Program-made: the position numbers and the translations under genes
Notes under the pieces: model-generated
What the model was told of the DNA's origin: nothing
Seen by the model: only the letters and a program-made list of their open reading frames with translations
Databases searched by the model: none
From: an uncultured Aliterella sp.
GTDB taxonomy: Bacteria; Cyanobacteriota; Cyanobacteriia; Cyanobacteriales; Chroococcidiopsidaceae
Length of the DNA: 8,136 nt
Direction of reading: 5' to 3'
Assembly: GCA_905479905.1 (NCBI GenBank)
Contig: CAJQOK010000043.1
Span: forward strand, 1 to 8,136
Shown here: in pieces, positions 1-6,664 of the stretch
How the letters are laid out: every line of letters starts with the position of its first letter
Position numbering within the stretch: position 1 is the first letter of the stretch

Positions 1-1
1 C

Positions 2-1246
2 GGCGTGGGGATTTTTCAAACCCCATCTATCGTTGCCAAGAATTTAGGTAGCAATTCGGCGGTGCTATTAGCCTGGTTTTTGGGCGGTGTCATGTCTTTA
101 ATCGGCGCTCTTTGCTACGGTGAACTAGCCACTACCTATCCTCATGCTGGGGGCAATTATTATTACCTTAGGCGTGCCTTTGGCTTTAGGGTAGCTTTCC
201 TATTTGCTTGGGCGCGAATGGCAGTAATTCAAACTGGCTCTATTGCTACAGTAGCTTTTGTTTTCGGCGATTACACCTCCCAGTTATTACGTCTTGGTGA
301 CTACTCATCATCTATTTATGCCGCTTTCGCGGTCATCTTGTTGACAAGTTTGAATATTGTCGGTGTCGAACAAGGAAAATGGGCGCAAAACTGGCTGAGT
401 ATAGCTAAAGTCTTGGGTTTGCTATTGGTAATTATAGTAGGAGCGATTTTTATTGCGCCCTCTTTACCGCCTGTAACCGCCGCCCCAGCTACCACCCAAA
501 CTAACTGGGGTTCAGCAATGGTTTTTGTACTGTTTTCTTTTGGTGGCTGGAATGAAGCAGCTTACATATCTGCGGAGTTGCATAACGTCAAAAAGAATAT
601 GGTGCGATTGCTAATGTGGAGTATTGGCATTATTACCGCCATTTACTTATTAATCAACTTTGCCTACATACATGGCTTAGGATTAGCTGCAATGGCGCGA
701 TCAGAAGCAGTAGCTGCCGATTTGATGCGTAGCGCTTTTGGACAACCAGGAGCGTTATTTATTAGCGTCCTAATTGCGATCGCAACTTTGGGCGCAACTA
801 ATGCCAATATTTTTACTGGCGCTCGGACTAACTACGCTATGGGGCAAGATTTTCGCCTATTTTCCTTTTTAGGACACTGGCAATCTCGCTCTAATACACC
901 CAAAAACTCCCTACTCGTCCAAGGCGGAATTACTTTAGCCTTGGTATTGCTGGGGAGTTTTACCCGCAAAGGCTTTACAACGATGGTAGATTATACTGCC
1001 CCGGTTTTTTGGTTCTTTTTTCTTTTAAGCGGAGTATCGCTATTTATTTTACGCGCTAAAGAACCTCAAATTCTCCGCCCTTTCCGCGTCCCTTTTTATC
1101 CAGTTACGCCTATTTTGTTTTGTCTTATCTGCGGCTATTTGCTTTATTCCAGCCTTGTTTATACAGGCATTGGGGCTACTTTTGGCGTTGCTGTAGTCGT
1201 TGCAGGTATGCCGCTATTGTTGTTGTCTTCCCATTACCAAAACTAG
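2..1246 (+). CDS. APC-superfamily amino acid permease, 5' end cut by window edge
   Basis: This is an integral inner-membrane transporter of the amino acid-polyamine-organocation (APC) superfamily, expected to move an amino acid by proton or Na+ symport or by exchange; the substrate cannot be read from sequence. The frame is open from base 2. The visible protein begins with Gly-Val-Gly-Ile-Phe-Gln-Thr-Pro, which fits the GxGIF segment in the first membrane helix of these proteins. The GTG at position 5 is therefore an internal Val, and about 20-40 N-terminal residues lie outside the window. Next come the conserved helix-2/loop stretch (SLIGALCYGELATTYPHAGG) and a long series of hydrophobic segments to the C-terminus. 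The roughly 414 visible residues fit a family usually around 440-500 aa. The stop (1244-1246) lies 8 bases before the methyltransferase ATG, suggesting co-transcription. Family assignment is firm; specificity is unknown. Confidence 0.9.
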   Translation, partial: GVGIFQTPSIVAKNLGSNSAVLLAWFLGGVMSLIGALCYGELATTYPHAGGNYYYLRRAFGFRVAFLFAWARMAVIQTGSIATVAFVFGDYTSQLLRLGDYSSSIYAAFAVILLTSLNIVGVEQGKWAQNWLSIAKVLGLLLVIIVGAIFIAPSLPPVTAAPATTQTNWGSAMVFVLFSFGGWNEAAYISAELHNVKKNMVRLLMWSIGIITAIYLLINFAYIHGLGLAAMARSEAVAADLMRSAFGQPGALFISVLIAIATLGATNANIFTGARTNYAMGQDFRLFSFLGHWQSRSNTPKNSLLVQGGITLALVLLGSFTRKGFTTMVDYTAPVFWFFFLLSGVSLFILRAKEPQILRPFRVPFYPVTPILFCLICGYLLYSSLVYTGIGATFGVAVVVAGMPLLLLSSHYQN

Positions 1247-1250
1247 GAGA
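1245..1250 (+). promoter_or_regulatory. Shine-Dalgarno site of the methyltransferase gene
   Basis: AGGAGA overlaps the permease stop codon and ends 4 bases before the ATG at 1255. It fixes the start of the downstream gene at 1255 rather than at an upstream in-frame ATG at 1120 inside the permease gene. It also suggests translational linkage between the two genes. Confidence 0.75.
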
Positions 1251-1254
1251 AATT

Positions 1255-1899
1255 ATGCAATTACAAAAGTTTTTTTTAGTAGCGATCGCCTCTAGTAGTT
1301 TAATGTTTGCTGGTTGTACCCAACAACGAGATTTTGATGCTCAAGCTCAACAAAGCCCAACAACTACAATTGAAACCCCCGATTCTACTGAAGTTGAAGC
1401 ACCCGTAAGGGAACTAGATGTTCCTTATGTACCAACACCTAATGAAGTTGTAGCTCAAATGTTACAACTAGCTAACGTCAAAAAAAGTGATGTTCTCTAC
1501 GATCTGGGTAGTGGTGACGGACGAATTGTCATTACGGCGGCGCAAAAATACGGTACGCGGGGAGTAGGGATAGATATCAATCCAGAACGAATTAGCGAGG
1601 CTAATGCTAATGCTCGTGCGGCAAAAGTAACCGATCTCGTCCAATTTCGTCAGCAAGACCTATTCAAGACCGATTTGAGCGAAGCTACAGTAGTTACGCT
1701 TTATTTGCTACCGAATATTAATGTTAAACTGCGTCCTCAGTTATTTAAGCAACTTAAACCCGGTACGCGGATTGTTTCCCACGATTTTGATATGGGTGAA
1801 TGGAAGCCAGACCGAGTTGTCCAAGTCCAAGGGCCAACTCGTCAACATACTTTGTATTATTGGGTTGTACCAAAAACTGTACCCGCTAATTTGCAATAA
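1255..1899 (+). CDS. Lipoprotein-type class I SAM-dependent methyltransferase (FAM173-like)
   Basis: Predicted S-adenosylmethionine-dependent methyltransferase of 214 aa; its acceptor is unknown. The N-terminus (residues 1-21) has a Lys, a hydrophobic core and a Phe-Ala-Gly-Cys lipobox with Cys21, followed by a Gln/Thr/Pro-rich linker to about residue 55. The Rossmann-fold domain starts at PYVPTP (57-62). Motif I is DLGSGDGR (83-90), the acidic ribose-binding residue is Asp107 in GVGID, and a further acidic motif is QDLF (134-137). The stretches VVTLYLLPN (146-154) and SHDFDMGEW (175-183) resemble bacterial relatives of FAM173/ATPSCKMT-type lysine methyltransferases, as far as I recall that family. 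The start is set by the Shine-Dalgarno at 1245-1250. The gene lies 8 bases after the permease and probably shares its transcript. It is odd that a SAM-using enzyme should carry an export/lipidation signal. The fold is sure; target and location are inferred. Confidence 0.85.
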   Translation: MQLQKFFLVAIASSSLMFAGCTQQRDFDAQAQQSPTTTIETPDSTEVEAPVRELDVPYVPTPNEVVAQMLQLANVKKSDVLYDLGSGDGRIVITAAQKYGTRGVGIDINPERISEANANARAAKVTDLVQFRQQDLFKTDLSEATVVTLYLLPNINVKLRPQLFKQLKPGTRIVSHDFDMGEWKPDRVVQVQGPTRQHTLYYWVVPKTVPANLQ

Positions 1900-1919
1900 A
1901 TAATTTCACCTATTTGTAG

Positions 1920-2061
1920 AGACGTTGCGGTGCAACGTCTTTGCATATATTTATACAGACGTTGCGGTACAAATCTATTTATACAGACGTTGCGGTGCAA
2001 ATCTATTTATACAGACGTTGCGGTGCAAATCTATTTATACAGACGTTGCACCGCAACGTCT
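1920..2061. terminator. Probable bidirectional terminator between convergent genes
   Basis: The 9-bp hairpins at 1920-1940 and 2041-2061 lie immediately after the methyltransferase stop (1899) and at the cpcT-like stop (2062-2064). The arms can also pair with each other into one long 26-bp stem. No canonical U-tract follows either hairpin, so intrinsic termination is inferred from position and strong structure, not from a full terminator motif. Confidence 0.45.
1949..2049 (+). repeat. 28-bp tandem repeat, 3 full units plus a partial fourth
   Basis: Units run 1949-1976, 1977-2004 and 2005-2032; a partial unit from 2033 merges into the right palindrome arm at 2041. Units 2 and 3 are identical, and unit 1 differs at one base (A instead of G at 1969). 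Each unit reads ATTTATACAG, then ACGTTGCGGT, then GCAAATCT, so it contains the left half of the palindrome arm with a decayed right half (GCAAATCT in place of GCAACGTCT). The array seems to have grown from one palindrome copy by tandem duplication. Confidence 0.92.
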
Positions 2062-2655
2062 CTACATAATTTGTATTTCGTCCGCAAAACTAGCTTTACG
2101 CACAAATTGGAATGCTCCCGCTATCGAACCCCAAATATGTTCGTCGGTTTCTACCTCTCGTCCCCGATCTAAACTGATAAATTTGTCTGCGTCAATTTCA
2201 AACTCGCTATCTAAATAAGTTTTTTTGTCATTGCGGAACACAATACAACCTTTACCCGGTTCGACAACGCCTTTAAAAGCGCTACCCGTCCATTCTACAA
2301 GCATATCGCAGCCTGATAATTTCTCTAAATGCGCCTTCGTTAGCGTGTTGAGACGTTCTTTTTGCCGCGATGCACCGTAAAATTGTTGTTCTTCTTTAAC
2401 AGTGTAGTTTTCAATTGCTATACGATCGCCCATTACCATCAATTTCAGCACCCGGACTCGATAGGGAGTATTAAGCATATAGTCATAAGCTTGCTCGATA
2501 TAAAAACTCACTCCTGACAGCAATTCTAGAGGTAAGGGACGCATACAAACGCGAATGTGAGCAAAAAAGGGTGGATTGTCAAAAGCTTGCTGCTGGTTGC
2601 TAAAATCGGCAGCCATCCATCGGGCTAAAGTTGTAATATCTGTAGAATGAGTCAT
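2062..2655 (-). CDS. cpcT: Phycobiliprotein lyase, CpcT/CpeT family
   Basis: Chromophore lyase that in characterised cyanobacteria attaches phycocyanobilin through a thioether to the Cys153-equivalent residue of the phycocyanin (and phycoerythrocyanin) beta subunit; it works in the cytoplasm before phycobilisome assembly. The 197-aa product has the family's full length of about 195-200 aa. Recognisable conserved stretches are ARWMAADFSNQ (11-21), FFAHIRVCMRPLP (30-42), EQAYDYM (54-60), QFYGASR (91-97), GCIVF (136-140) and TYLDSEFEI (146-154), with a C-terminal FADEI. The similarity to CpcT of filamentous cyanobacteria is strong throughout, so I prefer CpcT to CpeT. The start ATG (2653-2655) gives MTHSTDI, the usual family N-terminus; no clear Shine-Dalgarno is seen. 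The TAG stop lies inside the right arm of the palindromic repeat. It is a single-gene unit, convergent with the methyltransferase gene and divergent from the TPR gene. Confidence 0.92.
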   Translation of the reverse strand: MTHSTDITTLARWMAADFSNQQQAFDNPPFFAHIRVCMRPLPLELLSGVSFYIEQAYDYMLNTPYRVRVLKLMVMGDRIAIENYTVKEEQQFYGASRQKERLNTLTKAHLEKLSGCDMLVEWTGSAFKGVVEPGKGCIVFRNDKKTYLDSEFEIDADKFISLDRGREVETDEHIWGSIAGAFQFVRKASFADEIQIM

Positions 2656-2721
2656 TGAATTTAAAATCTACTTAAAAATGTCTAATTTCTGTATTTTAAA
2701 GCTTGAAGTTCGCACTTTTTC

Positions 2722-2749
2722 AGGATAATTTTTTGCTTTTGCCCGTCAA
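2722..2749 (-). promoter_or_regulatory. Candidate promoter of the cpcT gene
   Basis: On the minus strand TTGACG (2749-2744) and TATCCT (2727-2722) are 16 bases apart, resembling a sigma-70 -35/-10 pair with weak -10. It would give a 5' leader of roughly 60 nt for cpcT. The 128-base gap 2656-2783 between the divergent genes is AT-rich and contains no gene; I could not assign a promoter for the TPR gene with confidence. Confidence 0.3.
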
Positions 2750-2783
2750 TATCTTTAAGTAATTCGCACCTTTAACTACACTT

Positions 2784-4004
2784 ATGCACTCAAGCCCTCG
2801 GTACAAACAAAATTTTGGTCAAAGCTTGGTGCTAAAACTCTTTGTTAGCGCTACTTTTTGGCTATTTATTGGTACAAATGCGACTTCCGCACCTGCAAAA
2901 ACTCCGCCGGCGGAATTTCCTGTTAATCCTTTAGAAATAAAAACTAGCGATCCGCTTTTAACTTCCCCAACTCCAACTCCAGAGGAGCAAAAAAACTTAT
3001 CGGTAGCTCTAGATGAATTAAACATTCAAGCCCAAGCTAAGTTAAGTGCGGGAGATAAATTAGGGGCGTTTGAGACTTGGAATCGAGAATTGAGATTGAG
3101 ACGAGTATTAGGTTTTCTATCAGAAACTCAAGCATTAGGGCGCGTAGGTGCGATCGCCTGGACAGAAAATGAACCTTATCAAGTACAAGTAATTACCCAA
3201 CGGTTAGAGGCAATTTCCCAGCAACAGAAGTCTAGTAACGATTTGCAACTATTAACGGCTTTAGCTTCAGCTTTTGAGCAAGTGCGCGTACCAAAATCGG
3301 CTTTAACAGTTTATAACCAAATTTTAGCTATCCAACAACAACAAGATACTGTAGCTGCTGAAGAAACCTTACAAACGATTGCAGAATTACATTTAAGTTG
3401 GTTTGATTATCCGCAAGCGGTGGCTAGTTACAACCAATTACTAACTCTTGCAAAGGCAAAGAGCGATCGCCCTAGGGAGTTAGAATATTTGCAACAGTTG
3501 GCTTATATTTATGATCGCTCTAAGCAACGTCAGCAAGCTGTAGACACCAAACAGCAATTATTAGTAATTTACCAGCAGGAAAAGTTACTTACAGAAATTC
3601 CCGCATTGTACTTAGAAATTGCTACTGACTATGAAGTATTAGGACAACTAGAACAAGCTTTTGTAAACTATCAGCAAGCCTATACTTCTGCTTGGACTTT
3701 GCAGCAGTTTTTTCAAGCGGGGGATGCGTTGAGAAAATTAATAGCCTTGTATATTTCTCAAGGTCAAATCGATGAAGCTTTACAAACAAGCCGGATTCTT
3801 TTACAAGCTGATGACCAAGCCGTCAATGTTTATGGAATGATGAACACTTACGACCAAATCGGGCAAATTAATCTTAAAAAAGGTGATTATCCCAAAGCTT
3901 TAGAGGCGTTTCAAAATGGTTTAGATTTAGCCAAGCAGTTGCAATATCAAGAAGATTATTTTACCCAGCAAATTGCTTTAGTAGATAAGCAAATTCCTAA
4001 GTAG
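2784..4004 (+). CDS. Exported tetratricopeptide-repeat (TPR) protein, intact copy
   Basis: A 406-aa helical-repeat protein of unknown role, probably a periplasmic or lumenal protein-protein interaction scaffold. Residues 1-36 form a signal peptide: basic start, a hydrophobic core around 15-30 (LVLKLFVSATFWLF), and a likely cut after the Ala of ATSA at 36. A Pro/Thr-rich linker (37-67) follows. From about residue 75 the protein is a run of 34-residue-like helix pairs with TPR signatures, such as DKLGAFETWNREL (91-103), DYPQAVASYNQLL (208-220), GQLEQAFVNYQQAY (287-300) and the well-formed final unit GDYPKALEAFQNGLDLAK (367-384). It is rich in Gln and Leu. No Shine-Dalgarno is visible before the ATG. 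Codons 264-406 are repeated as a broken copy at 7038-7464. It is divergent from cpcT and convergent with a pentapeptide-gene remnant 24 bases downstream. Fold sure, function not recognised. Confidence 0.88.
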   Translation: MHSSPRYKQNFGQSLVLKLFVSATFWLFIGTNATSAPAKTPPAEFPVNPLEIKTSDPLLTSPTPTPEEQKNLSVALDELNIQAQAKLSAGDKLGAFETWNRELRLRRVLGFLSETQALGRVGAIAWTENEPYQVQVITQRLEAISQQQKSSNDLQLLTALASAFEQVRVPKSALTVYNQILAIQQQQDTVAAEETLQTIAELHLSWFDYPQAVASYNQLLTLAKAKSDRPRELEYLQQLAYIYDRSKQRQQAVDTKQQLLVIYQQEKLLTEIPALYLEIATDYEVLGQLEQAFVNYQQAYTSAWTLQQFFQAGDALRKLIALYISQGQIDEALQTSRILLQADDQAVNVYGMMNTYDQIGQINLKKGDYPKALEAFQNGLDLAKQLQYQEDYFTQQIALVDKQIPK

Positions 4005-4130
4005 ATAGGTAAACAAATTTTAAATTGCTTAATACTTAGACAATGCACCGTACAACTTAGCACCTCTAAAATTTGCACCTGTTACCATTGCACCTTTCAT
4101 ATCTACATTGTAGAGCTTGGCACTAACGAA
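3574..4130 (+). repeat. Direct repeat copy A: TPR 3' end plus pentapeptide 3' end
   Basis: Bases 3574-4004 match 7038-7464. By hand alignment I count 28 substitutions in 427 aligned bases, plus one 3-base and one 1-base gap. The similarity continues at lower identity past the TPR stop through the end of the convergent pentapeptide gene, to about 4130 (matching about 7580). The left boundary is sharp at AGCAGGAAAA; the right boundary is uncertain by some tens of bases because the pentapeptide part is more diverged. Confidence 0.93.
4029..4130 (-). pseudogene. 3' remnant of a pentapeptide-repeat gene
   Basis: Reading leftward from about 4130, the minus strand encodes AKLYNVDMKGAMVTGAN, then FRGAKLYGALSKY and a TAA stop (4031-4029). 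This is nearly the last 31 residues of the intact pentapeptide protein at 7482-7907, with one Asp codon deleted (GALSKY against GADLSKY) and a few conservative changes. The signal peptide and most repeats are missing. Upstream of about 4130 the sequence no longer matches, apart from a doubtful ADCTL..SN stretch that could be worn pentapeptide sequence. The frame stays open by chance to 4337, into the peroxidase gene, but nothing there looks coding. I read it as a gene truncated by the same rearrangement that duplicated the TPR 3' end. Confidence 0.85.
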
Positions 4131-4181
4131 TAGGCAGTTGCTAATAAGTGTACAATCAGCATTAATTAAGCAAATAGCAAA

Positions 4182-4226
4182 AAGCCTATAAATCTTATAC
4201 AAAAAGCATTTTAAATTTACAGGCTT
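4182..4226. terminator. Imperfect hairpin downstream of the peroxidase gene
   Basis: AAGCCTATAAAT (4182-4193) and ATTTACAGGCTT (4215-4226) pair over 12 positions with one mismatch (G-T type) around a 21-base loop. It lies 41 bases past the peroxidase stop in an AT-rich gap (4131-4266) with no gene. It could end the peroxidase transcript, but the large loop and absence of a clear U-tract make this weak. Confidence 0.3.
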
Positions 4227-4266
4227 ACAAGAATAATCGAGCATTGAAAACAACTTTTTGTCAAGC

Positions 4267-6444
4267 TTACTTGCTTGGTGTTGCACTTGACAAGAAATTT
4301 GGTAAAGGTGCGCCACCATTACGACCAACTGCGACAATTTCTTTCATATCATCAGTAGCTTTGCCACTACCATCATTGGTGACACTTGTAGAATTGCCTG
4401 GATGTCCATCAGTAACCCATAGTTGGGGGTGATCGAAAGGAGCTTTTTGATAGCGGACGCGATCATCGGTGAGTGACTGCAAGAAGGCTACTAATGCCTC
4501 TTTTGCTTGTTCCACTTCTTCAGGAGTTTTGCCCAAGGTTAACGTAGATAAAGGCTTTATTTCTCCGTCCCGACTAACAATAGGTTGAAAATCGCCGCCA
4601 CGAGCGTAGAAATCAACTACTTGACGCAAAGTAGACTGTCCGCCATTGTGAAAATAGGGAGCAGTTAATTCTACGTTACGCAGTCCAGGAGTTTTAAACG
4701 CTCCATCCACTCCTAATATATCTTTTGAACTTATTGGCGGATTTAACGTCGGGTCGCTAAAGCTCCCTTGTACGGCTAACCTTGCCATTGATAAAGGATT
4801 GTCAAAGCGATCTAAATCCCCCACGCCTAAGTCTTCCCAGGTAGGTCTAACGCCAATATTGTTGAAACCTCGGTCAATAATATTTCCCTCTCGTCGTCTC
4901 AAAGGGTTTTTTGAGACTTTGCTTACCGAAGCATCAGTAAATTCTGTGCCACTATGGCAGTTAATACATCTACCGCCGCCATTGTTCTGATCTTGTCCAA
5001 TAAAAATCTCCAAACCCTGCTGCTGCTGGGCAGTTAGAGCGCTATAGTTGCCAGCTTGAAAGCGATCAAAAGGTGTGTCGTCAGAAACTAAAGTTGCCTC
5101 GTACAACTGCACCGCTAACCCAAAAAATAGCGGGAAGTTGTACTCCGCTAGCGTGTATTCGTTAGTTTGCAAATTACGATCTGGCTTTTTGACTACGGTT
5201 CTAGTTCCATCGTTACTAATTTGAATCATGCGATTAGACTTCCACCATTGAGATTGGAAGGCTTGCTCAATTAGCTTTTCGTAACTATCAGTTTTTAGAC
5301 CTAGCCTCGGCACGTTACTGTACTTACCTAAAACGCTATCTTCAGGGTGGACAATTTGTTTGCCTAAAGGTCGTAAAGGCAAGGTCTTTTTACCAAGCTT
5401 TCTAGGCAGCTTTTTGCCTCTGGCATTGTCCTTAAAGTTTCTATTTATTGAGCCAAACTTGTCGCCAATTTCTACAAATGTGCGTCCGTCGGCGGAGGTT
5501 TCAAAGGAGCTTAATGGTGGTCCTAATGCTTGGGAAGCTAGAGAAGCATTATTGAGATTAACTCTAACTTCTGTTAACTTATTAAAATTTTCTGCCTTGA
5601 AAAGTTTGGCATTAATATCTTTAGCTCCAACCTCGTTGATGCCATTAAAATCATTAGGGGCGCTTCCATCCCAGAAATTGCGGAAGTTGAAAATTGAGTT
5701 AATCACTGTTGGCGTGTTGCGCGGTTGCACCCGACGAACATTTGTACCACCGATATTAAACACCTCATCAAGCTTGTAATTTACCCGATCTTGAGCGCTA
5801 CCAGGTACTATATCCACAAATTCAGCATTCGTGACTCCTTGGGATGAAGTAATGTCGTTAGTATCGCTAATAACCGTTGAGTTACGATTATTTGGATCGG
5901 CTAACTTGTGAAAGGGATAGTCGCTAGGTTTCAATGTATAGTTCAATCCACCTAAGTCTACACGCCTATCTTGGTTGGGCGTTCCATCAGTATTTACCCG
6001 CAATAAACTAGGACTAAGCTGATTTTTAATTCTACTATCTGCCCCAGCGTGGAAGTGGCAACTAGCGCAAGATTGAATTCCATCACTACCAACTTGCATA
6101 TCCCAAAAAAGTGCTTTACCTAATGCGATCGCTGGTGTCTTATTTACTACACCTGTCCTTGTATCTTTAACTAGAAATTCATTAAGATTACTTGGTTCGG
6201 GAACGGGTACATTTTTTAACGAGCCAAGGGTTAGCAGCGACGGCGATGGCGTAGCTATTTGTGCTGATACCGTATGTCCAGCCAAAACTGTAATTGCTAC
6301 AAGCATAAATATTGTCATGCTCTTTTTGAGTCTATTTGACAAATTCACTAGCAAGCGAATTGAATCAATTAATGCACCGATCGCTAAGTTTTTTATTTTC
6401 TTTAGCAGGACGATTCTGTTGAAAATGCTAGTAATCAACTCCAT
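4267..6444 (-). CDS. Long di-heme cytochrome c peroxidase / MauG-family protein
   Basis: Exported di-heme c-type cytochrome of the CCP/MauG family, whose characterised members reduce H2O2 with electrons from small periplasmic donors or oxidise other substrates. Of 725 aa, residues 44-61 form a hydrophobic signal segment ending VSA (cut about 61/62) after the basic NRLKKS. The first heme site is CASCH (126-130), preceded by ALGKALFWD and followed by RNTPTVINS and FWDG (257-260), all typical of the family. The second is CINCH (493-497), followed by KTPGLRN (584-590) and APYFHNGG (595-602), the usual second-domain signatures. The hemes are 367 residues apart, with an extra basic/Pro-rich stretch around 335-365; canonical members are about half this size. 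The ATG at 6444 gives an unusual 40-residue lead before the signal peptide; GTG at 6348 or ATG at 6318 are alternative starts. Monocistronic in appearance and inserted between the two TPR/pentapeptide copies. Family sure, substrate unknown. Confidence 0.92.
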   Translation of the reverse strand: MELITSIFNRIVLLKKIKNLAIGALIDSIRLLVNLSNRLKKSMTIFMLVAITVLAGHTVSAQIATPSPSLLTLGSLKNVPVPEPSNLNEFLVKDTRTGVVNKTPAIALGKALFWDMQVGSDGIQSCASCHFHAGADSRIKNQLSPSLLRVNTDGTPNQDRRVDLGGLNYTLKPSDYPFHKLADPNNRNSTVISDTNDITSSQGVTNAEFVDIVPGSAQDRVNYKLDEVFNIGGTNVRRVQPRNTPTVINSIFNFRNFWDGSAPNDFNGINEVGAKDINAKLFKAENFNKLTEVRVNLNNASLASQALGPPLSSFETSADGRTFVEIGDKFGSINRNFKDNARGKKLPRKLGKKTLPLRPLGKQIVHPEDSVLGKYSNVPRLGLKTDSYEKLIEQAFQSQWWKSNRMIQISNDGTRTVVKKPDRNLQTNEYTLAEYNFPLFFGLAVQLYEATLVSDDTPFDRFQAGNYSALTAQQQQGLEIFIGQDQNNGGGRCINCHSGTEFTDASVSKVSKNPLRRREGNIIDRGFNNIGVRPTWEDLGVGDLDRFDNPLSMARLAVQGSFSDPTLNPPISSKDILGVDGAFKTPGLRNVELTAPYFHNGGQSTLRQVVDFYARGGDFQPIVSRDGEIKPLSTLTLGKTPEEVEQAKEALVAFLQSLTDDRVRYQKAPFDHPQLWVTDGHPGNSTSVTNDGSGKATDDMKEIVAVGRNGGAPLPNFLSSATPSK

Positions 6445-6664
6445 CCCTTACTTGCGCTCCTATCTAAGTGTACTGAAATCATCTTTCTAGCTAATTTGAG
6501 TTTTCTACCAACGATTATGGGCATATTTACAAAAGCTAAGTTTTGTTAACTATTGTCTGATTCATTAATAAGCTAAACTTGTCTTCCTTGGAGTCGAAAC
6601 CGTGAAAGCAAGTTGTGCTTAGTCACTATATCATTCATATTCTTAAATCAATGAAAGTCAAGAA
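6445..6664. other. Intergenic stretch upstream of the peroxidase gene
   Basis: About 220 AT-rich bases between the peroxidase start and the flavodiiron remnant. No open frame of any length with recognisable similarity is seen in six frames. It should contain the peroxidase promoter, but I find no convincing -35/-10 pair. A small hairpin AAGCA-AGTTG-TGCTT lies near 6606-6620. The segment CTTAAATCAATG (6642-6653) could be a further worn piece of the flavodiiron gene in another frame; this is too weak to call. Confidence 0.5.

Larger units (their letters stand above)
1915..2066. repeat. 26-bp perfect inverted repeats enclosing a tandem array
   Basis: Bases 1915-1940 and 2041-2066 are exact reverse complements over 26 bp. 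Each arm is also a hairpin by itself: stem AGACGTTGC paired with GCAACGTCT, 9 bp around a 3-base loop (GGT at 1929-1931, ACC at 2050-2052). Intergenic palindromes built on GAGACGTTGC..GCAACGTCTC are, to my knowledge, common in cyanobacterial genomes such as Nostoc and relatives. The element fills the gap between two convergent genes. No target-site duplication or transposase is visible. Confidence 0.9.

Noticed and set aside
5..7. GTG as the true start of the permease gene
   Set aside because: The frame is open to the left of it and the codon falls within the conserved GVGIF segment of the first membrane helix, so it is an internal Val.
1120..1254. Earlier ATG at 1120 as the methyltransferase start
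   Set aside because: It would overlap the permease gene by more than 120 bases, and the extra residues have no family similarity. The ATG at 1255 has a good Shine-Dalgarno and opens directly onto a lipoprotein signal.
1915..2066. CRISPR array
   Set aside because: The 28-bp units follow each other without unique spacers, and no cas gene is present.
1915..2066. Insertion sequence or MITE with inverted ends
   Set aside because: The inverted arms are exact, but there is no transposase and no clear target-site duplication at the flanks, so only a repeat element is called.
1925..2218. Two plus-strand open frames over the repeat array
   Set aside because: They are translations of the 28-bp units (recurring IYLYRRC-type residues) running antisense into cpcT, with no start signals.
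4258..4293. 8-bp inverted repeat TTGTCAAG/CTTGACAA around the peroxidase stop
   Set aside because: Short, with a 20-base loop and partly within the coding region; too weak to call a terminator or operator.
4029..4337. A 102-codon minus-strand gene
   Set aside because: Only its last 31 or so codons match the pentapeptide protein. The rest is open by chance and overlaps the end of the peroxidase gene in another frame.
5360..5779. 139-codon plus-strand frame inside the peroxidase gene
   Set aside because: Antisense to a well-supported coding region and without recognisable motifs; a frame shadow.
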